Of a DNA stretch of 64,000 nt, positions 33,817 through 45,300 are shown in pieces. Both the position numbers and the translations under genes were made by a program. Within the stretch, counting starts at the first letter, position 1. Every line of letters begins with the position of its first letter. The notes under the pieces are model-generated. The model saw only the letters and a list, made by a program, of their open reading frames with translations, ran no database searches and was not told the DNA's origin. The stretch comes from Halicephalobus mephisto. Lineage: Eukaryota > Nematoda > Chromadorea > Rhabditida > Panagrolaimidae. The stretch is taken from positions 62,001 to 126,000 of the forward strand of contig SWDT01000077.1 of assembly GCA_009193035.1 (NCBI GenBank). The letters are read 5' to 3'.

Positions 33817-36800
33817 TTACGGTAGTAAAAATTTCTTTTTAGCAGGCACCTCTTCTTCAGAAGGTTCTGGAGCAGATTTTGTTTCATATTTGTCGATTTT
33901 TGATCTAGAAGAAGTCATCATTTGATCGTGTTTGGTCACAAATTTCGCACTGAAACTGCCACCACTAGAATCTCCATTTTCAACACCAGGAAGTCGATTA
34001 GAAGACTCTTTTTCAAATAAATGCTCTTTGTTTCTGATCTTCCCATCAACATTTAACTTTCCTTTCGCAGTACTACTTTGTTCATCTTGTTCCTTGTCTG
34101 CTTCCTCATTACTAAGATCAGACTCATTACTTTGGGATTGAAGAATTTTGATATACGGTTTTACTTCTCCATTGAGGACTTGAAGCGCATGGACGACAGC
34201 TCCAGAAGCTGTGATTATTTCAAGTTCTCCATCCATGATGAATTTTGCGAAGAGAAACTGTTTTTCAATCCACGATCTAACAAAAGGGATTCTGCAGGTC
34301 CCACCAGCTAAAAAAACAATGTCCACATCATATACTGAAGATCTTGTAAAATCTTCTATTTCCCTATTGCATCGATTGTCGCTTTGCATTGGGAGTGGAT
34401 ACTTTTTAAATCTTCTATAGTGCCATCGAGAAATGTAGAAAAAAAATTGTTCTAACATTTTTACAAATTGCTTTCTCGTGAACTCGACAATGATTCCGTC
34501 TAAAAGTGGATGGATTTCAATTAAATCTAACCTGAAATACGTGGTTTTGTCAAAAAGAAAAATGAAAATCTCACTCAGTCTTTTCCACATATGAAAGATT
34601 ATGTTTTATTTGCTTAGCCATTTCCAATGTTCTTAGCTTCACATCATTTCTTAAATCTTCTGGAATTGATTTTTCTAATTCTTTAAAAACTATTTCATCA
34701 ATATCCTTCCCAGAACATTGAGCATCAGGATCGTTTCCTACAATTAGCTCCATGAAGCAAGTTCCATATCTTTTGCCCTCGTGTTCGGAGATTTCATACA
34801 TTTTCGAAATACAAGTCCCTCCGCCAATGTCGAAGATGGCGATCCTCATCCCAGGCTTGATCATTTCTGAATATTTTTCGTGAGATAGATAATAAAGAAG
34901 ATCAGCGTGAGATTCTTCAATAATATCAATGATCTCAATATTAGCTAATTTGGCTGCTTCAACTAAAGACGAAATCAAGGGATGTGGTTCATCTTTCATT
35001 ATTGGAGAATAGCTGAAATATCTTGGAATTGTGATGACTGCCTTTTTCACAGAATTCCCGTTATTGAAATCTCGTTGGTATTCGTTTGCTGCTTTTGTCA
35101 TATGTTCTAAGAAAACTTTGTTGATTTCTGCAAGAGAAAATTGTTTTAAGCCTTTAGATGTCATTGATTCTAAATGAGATTGTTCTTCATTTTTGACGTT
35201 GAATTTGAAAGGCCATATTGATCGATTCAAAGTATTGCTCCTATGATATTCGCTGGATAGAAGCTTAGCATCAAAAATAACATGATCAGGTTTTGTTTTA
35301 AGTCTTCTTATCGCCGCTTTTCCAAAAAGAGGTTTGTTTTCATCAAAGGAGACTACAGATTCCGTCCAGAGGTCTCCAGGGGAAGAATTATCAAATGGAA
35401 TAACCTGGATTTGTCTGTTTCTAGAAACAGCCAAGACACATCTGGTTGATCCGAGATCAATGCCCATGATGTCTGTTCTTGGTTTATATTCTTTTATCAG
35501 TTTTGGAACGTGAATAAAACCCCAGTCCTGAATATCATAACTTTGGACAGTATCTGTATCAACATATTCGAGTTTAACTAACATGGAAACATCCGGATCG
35601 GAAATTAAATGTCGTGCAAGAACCAGTGTCTTTGAATCTGCAAACTCAATAAAATTGGTACTTTTGAAATTGTATTTATCTAATTCAGATTCATATGATG
35701 AATTGATCTCTTCTTGAGAATATATAAAAACGGCATGAATTTGGTTCATTTTAAGATGGAATATTTTCTCGACGTACTCGAAATCAATAGGTCCAGTAAA
35801 TCCACAACTTCTTCTATCCAAAATTTGCCAGGTTACTCTTTCTTCCGAAACTTTTGTACATTGAAATAAAACAATCCATTTGTTGTCAAACATAATAATC
35901 AAATCTCCAACCGGATATTTAATTTTCAAGGCCAGATAAAATATAAAATCTAGTTCTTCCTTCGTAGCAAGGTGAATTTGGTTGTTGTATTGCTTGAAAT
36001 CTTCTTGTTTAAGTTCTTCTAATTCATCTGGTTCTAAATCAGGATCAGTTGCAATAACAATAATCTCAATATCATCTTGACATAAAGTTACTAATGCATT
36101 GACAATTTCATGGACAGACTTAGCTTCAAATAAAGAATACTCTTGTGTCTCTTTTTCTCCAATATTATACACTTTGATATCGAAGCTCCGATGACATCGA
36201 GTAATACCGTAACAGTTATGTGTTTCTTCAGAATCTTCGATGTCGTCTTGGCTCTCTTCTGCTTCTTCATCTAAGCATGATTCATCGTCTGAATTACTGT
36301 TTTTTTCATCCTCTTCGTTGTCTGATTGCTCGAGATTGAAATCAGAGTTATTATCTTGATATTCCGTTAGTTTAATATAAGGCTCAACCTCTCCACTGAG
36401 GACTTGAAGACCGTGAATAGCAGCTCCAGTGGCTGTGATGGTTTCTAGTTCTTCATCCATGATTAATTCCACTTTCGGGAACTGTTCTTGGATCCATCTT
36501 TGAACGAAAGGAATTCTACAGGTTCCACCAGCTAAGAAAACAACATCTACGTCGCTTAATGGATCAGAAGATTTGTCTTTTTTCTCTTGTGTACATCGTA
36601 GCTCTCTTTGATTCGGAAATGGATATATGTTAAATTCATAATGCTCTAGTTTGGTCTTTTCAAAGTAAAGCTCTAACTCCTTTTCAAACCATTCCCTCGT
36701 GACTTTGACCATTTTGGTGGAAATTTGGTGAATTTCCGAAAGGTTAAATCTAAAATATTTTATTTTCGTAATTATCGAAATAAAAATCTTACTCTATTTT

Positions 36801-38435
36801 TTCCTCGGATGAAAGAACATGTTTGATTTTTCTCGCTGTTTGCAACATTCCTAATTTCAAATAGTCTGTTAAAAATTTTGGAATCATTTTTTCTAATTTT
36901 TCAGTAATTATGTTGTCAATATCTCTTCCAGAATATTCGGCTTCATCAGATGTAAATAGTTCTCTGAAGCAAGTTGCATATTTTTTATCATTATATTCCG
37001 AGATTTCATAAATCCTTCTAGTGCAATTACGACCTCCAATGTCGAAGATAGCGATCCTCATCCCAGGCTTGATCATTTCTGAATATTTTTCGTTAGATAA
37101 ATAATAAAGAAGATTTGCGTGAGTTTGTTCGATAATATCAATGACCTCAATATTAGCTAATTTGGCTGCTTCAATGACACTGGAAATTATAGGGTCTGTA
37201 CTTTTCCAAAAATTAAAAAAATAATATGGAACTGTAATAACTGCTTTTACAAGTGTTTCATTATTCAGTCCATTTTGGTATTTATGTTTTGCTTTTGTCA
37301 TCTGTTCCAAGAATATTGTGTTTATTTCAGTTAAAGAAAGTTCTTTCAAATCATCGGATGTTATCGAATTTGAATGTAACTGTTTTTCGTTAAAATCCAA
37401 CTTGAAAGATAATACTGAGTGATTGTAGAGGTGATATCGGTAATCCCAGCTGCAAAGAAAGTTAAGGTCGAAAATCACGTCATTAGGTTTTGTTTTGATT
37501 CGTTCTAATGCTGCTTTTCCAAAAATTGGTTCATCGCTGTCAAATGAAACAACAGATTCAGTATAGAGATTTCCGGGAGATGAAGGATCAAAAGGAACTA
37601 TTTGGATCTTTTTATCTTTCGAAACAGCTAAAACAGATTTTGTCGATCCTAGGTCGATTCCCATAATCTCAGGTCTTGATTCATATTCTTTAACCAGTTT
37701 CGGGATGTGGATAAAACCCCAGTCTTGAACGGTATAATTGCGAGGACAGTTTTTTGTTTCGTAAAACTTTTCCACTTTAATCAGAATAGGAACTTTCGGG
37801 TCAAAGTTTAAATGTCTTGCAAGCACATATGTACTTAACGACGGTGAATCGTCCATACATTGAATAAAATTGAGAGTTTTGAAACCACATGTATTTATTT
37901 CCGATTCAAATAATGGGATATTTTTCCGATTACTTTCAACAACCAAATGAACTTGTTTCTTTTTAAAACGGAATATCTTTGCACAGTATTCTGAATCAGT
38001 ATATTCATCTTTTTGGAATTTCCTTCTATTCAGCTCCTTCCATATCATTCTTCTTTCAGCAACTTCTGTGCATTGGTACAAAATAATCCATCCGTTATTT
38101 CTAAATAAAACAACAAAATCTCCAGTAAAATAAGCGACTTTTACAATCAAATAATAATCAAAATTTAGATCTTCTTTTTTTAGAATATGAACTAAGTTCC
38201 CATATTTTTTGAAATCGTCTTCTTTGAAATCTTCTAATTCATCTGGTTTTAGATCAGGATCTTTTGAAACAACAATAGTGTTAATTTTTTTCTCATACAA
38301 GATTATTAACGCATCGATGATTTCATAAATAGATTGATCTTCGTTCCAAAAAATTGTAGATTTTTCATTTTTGACACTATAAATTTCAGTTTCGAATCCG
38401 TCTAAATATCTAACAACATTACAAACAACGTACAT
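33817..38435 (-). CDS. Double Hsp70-like ATPase protein, paralogue B
   Basis: Three exons (38435-36793, 36749-34575, 34531-33817) give 1,510 residues. There are two tandem modules, each an unrecognised N-terminal domain then an Hsp70-type nucleotide-binding domain. Phosphate-1 loops are at about residues 258 (MGIDLGSTKSVLAV) and 976 (MGIDLGSTRCVLAV). Adenosine-site segments read VVFLAGGTCRIPFVQ and IVFLAGGTCRIPFVR. No substrate-binding domain follows either ATPase domain. Phosphate-2 is degenerate in module 1 (FDIGGRNC) and intact in module 2 (FDIGGGTC). An acidic linker joins the modules. Both introns are 43 bp, in phase 2, at the same place in each ATPase domain. The tail shares a GDSSG segment and a terminal Leu-Pro with paralogue A, but has no ARM repeats. 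Confidence 0.88.
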
Positions 38436-38917
38436 TTTTCGATCTGAAAAACGAAAATTTTCTCATTGAATAATGATAAAAATCATATTTATTGATAACA
38501 TTTTCATCCTCCATTTCACAGAATGGTTAATCTTTTTTTTCTTTTTTTTTTGATTGCGACTATCCAGCATTATTTTGTACTTTAAAGTCAGAGACGTCAA
38601 AATAAAAATCATTAATTATCTATTGCTTTCGAGATTTAATCTACAAAATTGAATATTTAAAATAAAAATTCACACAAAATTTAAGTACTAACTCGAAAAG
38701 TAACACAAATTGGATCACCCATCAGTCGAATATCTTTTTTATTAAGTTCAAAAAGTACATCATATAACAACTGTTTTAAAAATCTGTATTATAAAAGTTG
38801 AAAGTCAGAATTTGAAGTTGAAATTCGGACTTTTCATGTTAAAACACTATTCGTAATTTTTTACTTTTACTTTTATTCCTATATCGCACAAAATCAAAAT
38901 ACCCATACAACTACAAA
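38436..38917. other. Upstream flank of paralogue B
   Basis: AT-rich with a poly-T run at 38531-38550. A short block (TTTCGAGATTTAATCT) resembles DNA upstream of paralogue A at about 48640, consistent with duplication of flanking sequence. No gene. Confidence 0.4.
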
Positions 38918-39085
38918 TTATAATTGTTTGGTCCTTTGACCCAAATACCGTTGCCTTTGGTGGCGTGCGTAGGTGGTAGCTTGGTTTGAAATAGGGCGCA
39001 GCAGCACAATTCCAAAGTCCGTCTTCCGGCTTCTCGCTTCTTCTGCCAGATCATCTAATTCATATTTTTTTCCTTCCGAAAAGTG
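38918..39085 (-). pseudogene. Coding-like orphan segment
   Basis: A less AT-rich island between AT-rich flanks with a minus-strand open frame ending at 38918 (contains ELDDLAEEARSRKTDFGIV and RPISNQATTYARHQRQRY). No start codon, acceptor or partner exon could be assigned, and no family was recognised. It may be a relic exon. Confidence 0.3.
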
Positions 39086-39367
39086 CAAATATTAAATTCC
39101 ATTATTCTAGATAAGAGTATACAAGTCTTTAAAATGAAAAAATCTACTATATTTTTAAAAGTCCGAATGCGGATTTCGGATTCTGAACGTTAACTTTTAT
39201 AATATACACTCCGGATTGCATTTTTCTCAATTTTTTTCCTGTATCGTTGTATTTTCCAATTGTTTTACTTGTTATTTGACATTTGAAAGTTTATTTGTCA
39301 GTTCAAGTAAAAAGAGACTCAGAATATTATAAAGTTAGAAAATTTGTGTATAAATGAGAAAGTGAAA

Positions 39368-40593
39368 TTAATCGATGACAATGACACCGGAGAAAAATTT
39401 GCCTTCAGCTTTGGCGGCATTAAATTTCTCCAGGACGACTTTGTTATTGAGATCCATGATTCCCTTGTTGATATCTCCTTTGGTATCCTTTAGACTGATC
39501 AGTCCAGCTTGATTGATTTGAGCAGCAGAAGCTAAGACCGCTGTCGCCATGTCGTTTTCAAAGGGATTGATGAGAGCGGACTGGACGTTGTTCTTTAGAA
39601 TCTGTAGTGGAAGATCGAATTCTGAAGTTGCTGGACGAGCTAAACCAATTCCATCGGCAATTCCTTCAGAAATTAGTTTTTCCATAGTTTTGACTTTTCT
39701 AATACCTCCACTAACGTAGATGGCGGTTTTTGGGGCGTGTTTCTTGGCTCCGTGGACAATTTCGCGGAATCTGTCTTCTCTTTCAGCGGCATCTGCCAAT
39801 GGGAACTCGTAGCTCCCTCCGGCAATGTCCATAAAGTCGTAACCAGCACTGTCGATGGCTTCGATGAGTTTGTAAGTCTCTTCAACACTGACTCCTCCTT
39901 GTTGAAGACGAGGAGTTCTGAGCTTGATTCCGACGACGAAGCTAGAGTCCTTGACTTCCTTTTTGATGATTTCGATGAAGTCCTTGATCAATTTCTGACT
40001 CTTATCCAACTTCCCAGGAGCGGCAGAGACAATCACCCCGTCGAAGCCACAATCAGCGAAGAATTTTGCTGCATAGATTCCGTCCTTCAGCGCAGCTTTC
40101 ACAGCTGATTCATCTCTGTTATCTTCCAAAGCGAAATAACGATGAACATCAGCGAAATGCCCTAACTGTCCGACCAGAATTGTGTTGTACGGTTTGACGG
40201 CATCGGCGATTGCTCTGAAGGCCGTTCTTCTTTCTTCCGAGTCCTCGTCTGGACCAATAAGCATGTTCCCAGGGGAATTTCTTCTTCCATTCTCGTCCAG
40301 GAGGATCATTCCGGTGGAGATCAAACCGAAGCCTCCTGCTGCCCATTTTTCATAGAAGTTGACGAATCTCGTGTCCGGGATCCCAGACGACTTGAGATCA
40401 TTGTCGTCAAATTTCGTGCTTTTTTCAGACATAGGACCCTGAAAAACTTACATTATTAAATTAAAAGAAACTTTAAACAAACTTTGAAAAATCTGTTCTT
40501 AACGGTTTTTTTTGACGTCTGGAAAGTGAATTCCTTTCCTAGATTCTCGACTACGGTAGTGGTGGCCTCATCGTAACGAACATTTGGAGTCAT
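39368..40593 (-). CDS. Old yellow enzyme-like FMN oxidoreductase with altered active site
   Basis: NADH:flavin oxidoreductase / OYE family TIM barrel, normally an FMN enzyme that reduces activated alkenes. Two exons (40593-40483, 40438-39368) give 393 residues. Family landmarks: KNRFFKGPMSEK at the start, WAAGGFGLISTG, QLGHFADVHRYF, DFMDIAGGSYE, and the FMN-phosphate region YVSGGIRKV to GIGLARPA. The active-site strand that in the family reads close to FDGVEIHGAHGYL here reads FDGVIVSAAPGKL, so the substrate-binding His (His/Asn pair) is missing. The NKRTDEYGGS-type loop after it is also deleted. Fold and FMN binding look plausible, while normal catalysis is doubtful. It sits between the two Hsp70-like paralogues on the same strand. 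Confidence 0.85.
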
Positions 40594-42337
40594 TTTCAGA
40601 TGGATTTTTCTTGTATTTTCGATGAGTCTTCGTAGTAACTAAAAATTAATTTCTTAAAAAATTGAACTTCATGGTTTGAAAAATCGACAATTTACTGTTG
40701 ATTGTAAAGTTTATATGAATATACGCGCATTTATTTAAAGAATTTTCGAAACTCTATTTTCTCCAAGCAAAAATGTACTATTTAAAGGTAAAAAAGTAAA
40801 ACGCTATTGTTTTAGTATTATAGGAATTTTAAGGAAACTATAGAAAACTGACTCATTTCTTGAAGACAATGGAATTAAACATAAAACAGATTTCGAAAAA
40901 AGGTGTGGACAAAATCAGAGAAATGAGAAGATTATCGCAGCATTCTCTAAAGCTCCGGAAAAACTGAACATGGACTCTTATGATTTTGGTTTCAAATTTC
41001 GAACAATCAAAAAAATTATATATGAGTATTTATGCCTTCGAAAAAAGCTCTAGTGCATCGACGATATACTAAAAATAATGCATTGATATGTTATTTTTAA
41101 ATAATTTATACGTTATATATGATATATCAATGCATTGGAACCGTTTTAGTAGGTTGATGTACTATATAGCATATATCAGTCTTCACACGGAAAAAAACAT
41201 CTAATGCATCGATGTTATATTGTATATAATGCACAGATGCATTGGAGATAATGCATCAACACATTAGATACGATACATCGATGCATTGGAACCGTTTCAG
41301 CACACTCATATTGTTGTGTCTGTGGGAGGTTTCTAGTCCGTGTTGAAATGAGATAATATAGGAAATAATTTATTATACCAGGAACCACGAGATACAAAAT
41401 CGCATCTTAACAGTTATTACGCAACTCAAAACTTCCTACCAATATATTAATCGTAAACCATTGGTTAGTGTTCAAAGTATTTCCCTTCGAAATCAACGTT
41501 ACATGTTACTTGTGCTCAAATGGATTGCTCTTGATCCAATAGATATGCTACATAACACGCACCTGTCCACAGTGCACATACGTGGTTTGGAACAGCTTTA
41601 AATTAGATCTAAAGAAAAATGTCCTTCAGATAGAAACGTCATTATTTGCTCATTCGAGAATAGCATCATTAAAAACCAAAAAATATCACTAGCACAATGA
41701 TGAAATCTAAACTATCTTGAAATTAAAGGTGTGTGTGATGCTGATCTTTGTTTTGTGTGTTCTATGTTTGCAGACACTAAGTACACTTCCTAGTCTTTGA
41801 CTGGGTCTTTTTCTAGATTTTTTCAAAGTCCTCATTCTAATTTTTGCTTTAATATTTTTAATTCAATTGCCAAAAAACATATTTCGGTCATTTTTACGGA
41901 GTTTGGTTGTCATCAGAAAGCAGTAGAAGAGCAACAGCAAACGATGGAGCTAATTTCAGTAAATTCATTGATTACCATAAATTTATGAACATAATTCAAG
42001 GTATGAACCTATTATAACCGGTTTCTAGAATGTTCATATACTTCAGATTGAACTAAAAGTACCAATAAATAAAACTACAAATTTAATAAATAAAGTTGTA
42101 TTTTAATTTCCAAACAAAGTTTTTGAATTTCTCTAACATTTCAACAAAAGGTTTCTTTATTATCCAGTAATACTTCTGTTGATCAACAACTATCATCTTT
42201 TTCTTCGCTTCTAATGTATATTAAAATTCTATGATCGAAGTTCTGGAGATAACAATCAATTACGATCACAAAGAGAGCTACTTTTACTACAAAACAAAGA
42301 TGGATTTTTTGTTTTTTGCCTAGTAAACATTTCGCAA
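40594..42337. other. Intergenic region with ATGCATTGGAACCG repeats
   Basis: From about 41045 to 41305 there are two degenerate copies, 150 bp apart, of ATCAATGCATTGGAACCGTTT-like sequence rich in ATGCAT palindromes. 41390-41550 resembles 31840-31990. A 63-codon frame at 41797 shows no recognisable content. No gene is called. Confidence 0.5.
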
Positions 42338-45300
42338 TTAAGGAAGCGAATGTTTATCTTTAGGGGAATTTTTTTCTTGAGATGGTTTTGACGCGTTTTC
42401 AGAACGATTGTGATTTCTTTTGCAATCATAGATTTGCATCTCAGAATAGGTTGGAAGTTGGTTCCCTTTCATTATAGCTTGGCTATCAAACATTGAGTTG
42501 CCACTCGAATCACCTTCTCTGTTTCTACAGATTTGGATATGTGATCCAAGTTCTTGATGGGATTGTGGTTTGTCTTCGTGCATATCAGTTTTTATTTCTT
42601 CAGGTTTAATGACTTCTGGCTGATGAACAACATGAGAATGATCTTGATCAGCTGTAGCTTTGTCATCAGCATCGAAATTATTTCTGAAATCATCGTCTTT
42701 GTCGCTTTGGTTCTGAGTGTCATTGAAGAGAGAATTATCTTCGGTAGCAAGTTCTTCATTGTCATCAGAAAGGAAAAAAGTGTTAACAACTTCACAAGCT
42801 AGCTTGGAAATATCTTTATTCTTGTCTTTTTGAAGATACTTAATCTTACTCAATCCTCCACATATCTTGATTTCTTCATAGATTTCAGTGGTTCTCATTC
42901 CAGCCTTTCTCAACATCCCTTCAAGTCCGTACAGAATGACCTGAATTACTTGTGTATCACAGATACCAAGCAAGTGGCAGAAAAGCGGAATTACATTACA
43001 ATTGACCACATAGATAACTTGGTCAATAATCCCATTGCTGATAACATTACAAATAGTTTGTGATGCTTGTTTCTGAATTTCAGGATTTTCATGATCCAAG
43101 AAATTAACAATTAACGGAATGAGATTCGTGTTAATCACTGTTTGAATTCGATCTTTGTTGCCAGCAGTAACGGTTGAGAGGAACAATAAAGCTCCCTGGT
43201 TTACTTCTTCTTCTGAATGAATAAGGAGTTGTTTCATCATGTTTAGCGCTCCACTGTCCAAGACAAATTGAGCTTCCTTATCAGTGCTTCTTACAATATT
43301 ACTGATAGATCTCAAAGCAGCAGTCTGAATCATCACTTCCGAATGATCTAACAGGTCAACTAAGCGTTCGGCAATCTGAAAGTTGATTACTAATTTTGAA
43401 TACTTGAATTCAATACGTACTTCTCTGATAATTATCATTACAGTTGGTCCCTTTCCTCCCTCAGTAAGTTCAGAATAAGCCAAGACAGTATTCAATAAAA
43501 TATTAGTGTCTTTATGACGTATCAATACATCCAAAACTGGAGCGATATCCAAACCAACTTTTATCTTTAACCGAACATCCTTGCTTTCGCAGAGAGTGAG
43601 CATTATTGAAGTGATATTGATAAGAAAATTTAGTGGAATGTTGCGTTTGACTAAGTTTAAAAATTCATAAACCATACTCAACTGAATACATGTATCATGG
43701 AAATAAGGATCATTTTCTAAAATTTCCAGATTGAAATTGATTTCAGAAACTAAGAAAACAAACCGATCATCTTAGTTAGGATATTAAGAGCTTGTTCACT
43801 TATATTGAAGTTTGATGATCGAAGGAGTATGAAAAAACTTTCTACAGCTTTTGCTCGAACAATAGCTTTAGGATGTTCAGAAGTTCCAGAAACAGTATTC
43901 ATCACATTTTGAACTGCCTTTAGTTCAGTCATACGGCTGAAAAACAAGTTTCATAAAAATTAATCTAAGAAATCTACTTTGCGTCAGAAAAGCATTCCAT
44001 AAATATAGACAGGATATTATTCTTAATTACATCGTCAACTAACGGGTCATTTTTAAAAGAAATAAGCTGATTGAGTAGTTGTGTAGCCAACATTTGAGGA
44101 TCTGTATCTGAAATATTCAACTAATTATTATTAATTTCTCCTTTGTTATTCAAATTCTGTTAAAAATTGAAACTAATATCTTCTTCATTAAGGAATTTCT
44201 TACAAGATGTCGTTCCTGATGAATACTGGTTATCTGCAATTTTTTTAATCATTCGTAAACCATCTTCCAAACTACTGCTTTGTTTATCTTGTTTCTTGTC
44301 TGCTTTCTTATTACTAAGATCAAATTCACTGCTACGTTGCTGAATACGTTTGATATAAGGCTCAACCTCTCCACTGAGGACTTGAAGAGCGTGGATGGCA
44401 GCTCCGGTGGCTGTGATAACCTCCAGTTGTCCGTCTATAACTATTTTTGCCTTAGGGAACTGGTCTATAATCCAGTTTTGAACAAACGGAATTCTACAAG
44501 TTCCTCCAGCCAAGAAAACAATATCTATATCATTAAATGGAGGATTTAGTATGTATTTGCGTATTGTCTCTAAGTTGGATTGCTTGGTGATTAAAAATGG
44601 ATATTCTCTAAACTTTTGGGAGCCTATGTCGAAGTAGTCAATATCGGATTTTAATTTGTTTTCAAGCCACTCTCTTGTAAATTCAACGATTCCTTCCAGA
44701 CGTTGATGGATTTCTGATAGGTCTAATCTGAAATATATGGGTTCTCTATTCATGAAGAGAATAGTCTCACTTACTCGTCTTTCTCTTTAAAAGAAAGCTC
44801 ATTTTTGATCTTTTTCGCTGTTTCCAACGTTCTTAGTTTTACATGTTTTCTTAAGTCTTCCGGAATTGATTTTTCTAATTCTTTAATCAATATATTGTCA
44901 ATAGCTCTTCCAGACCACGAAGAACCGTAATCGTCAAGCGTATGTAATTCCCTGAAACAAATTGCGTGTCTTTTCCCATCACGTTCAAAGATTTCATAAC
45001 AATTGCAGACGGTAGTACCACCTCCAATGTCGAAGATAGCTATAGACATTCCAGGTTTGATCATTTTATAATATCTTGCATTAGAAAAGTAATAAAGGAG
45101 ATCTGCATGGGTCTCTTCAATGATGTCAATCACTTTTATATTAGCCAACTTCGCTGCTTCAATAGCACTGGAGATAAACGGAGCAATTTGTCCATAGCGG
45201 TGAAAATATGTCGGAATAGTAATAACCGCTTTCGTTACAGGATTCCTATTGAAGTCATCTTGATAATCACTCGCTGATTTTGCCATATGTCCCAAAAAGA

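Noticed and set aside
41797..41988. 63-codon frame (+) between the OYE-like gene and paralogue A
   Set aside because: Low-information composition, no splice context, no recognised motif.
42338..43681. Stand-alone ARM-repeat gene starting at the Met near 43681
   Set aside because: This would cut the first ARM repeats, which are encoded in upstream exons with matching phases.
44160..44204. Stop codon at 44160 as the true end of paralogue A
   Set aside because: Using the strong GTAAGA donor at 44204 continues in frame into importin-alpha-like sequence whose beginning is already encoded upstream of the donor. Kept as an alternative retained-intron form only.
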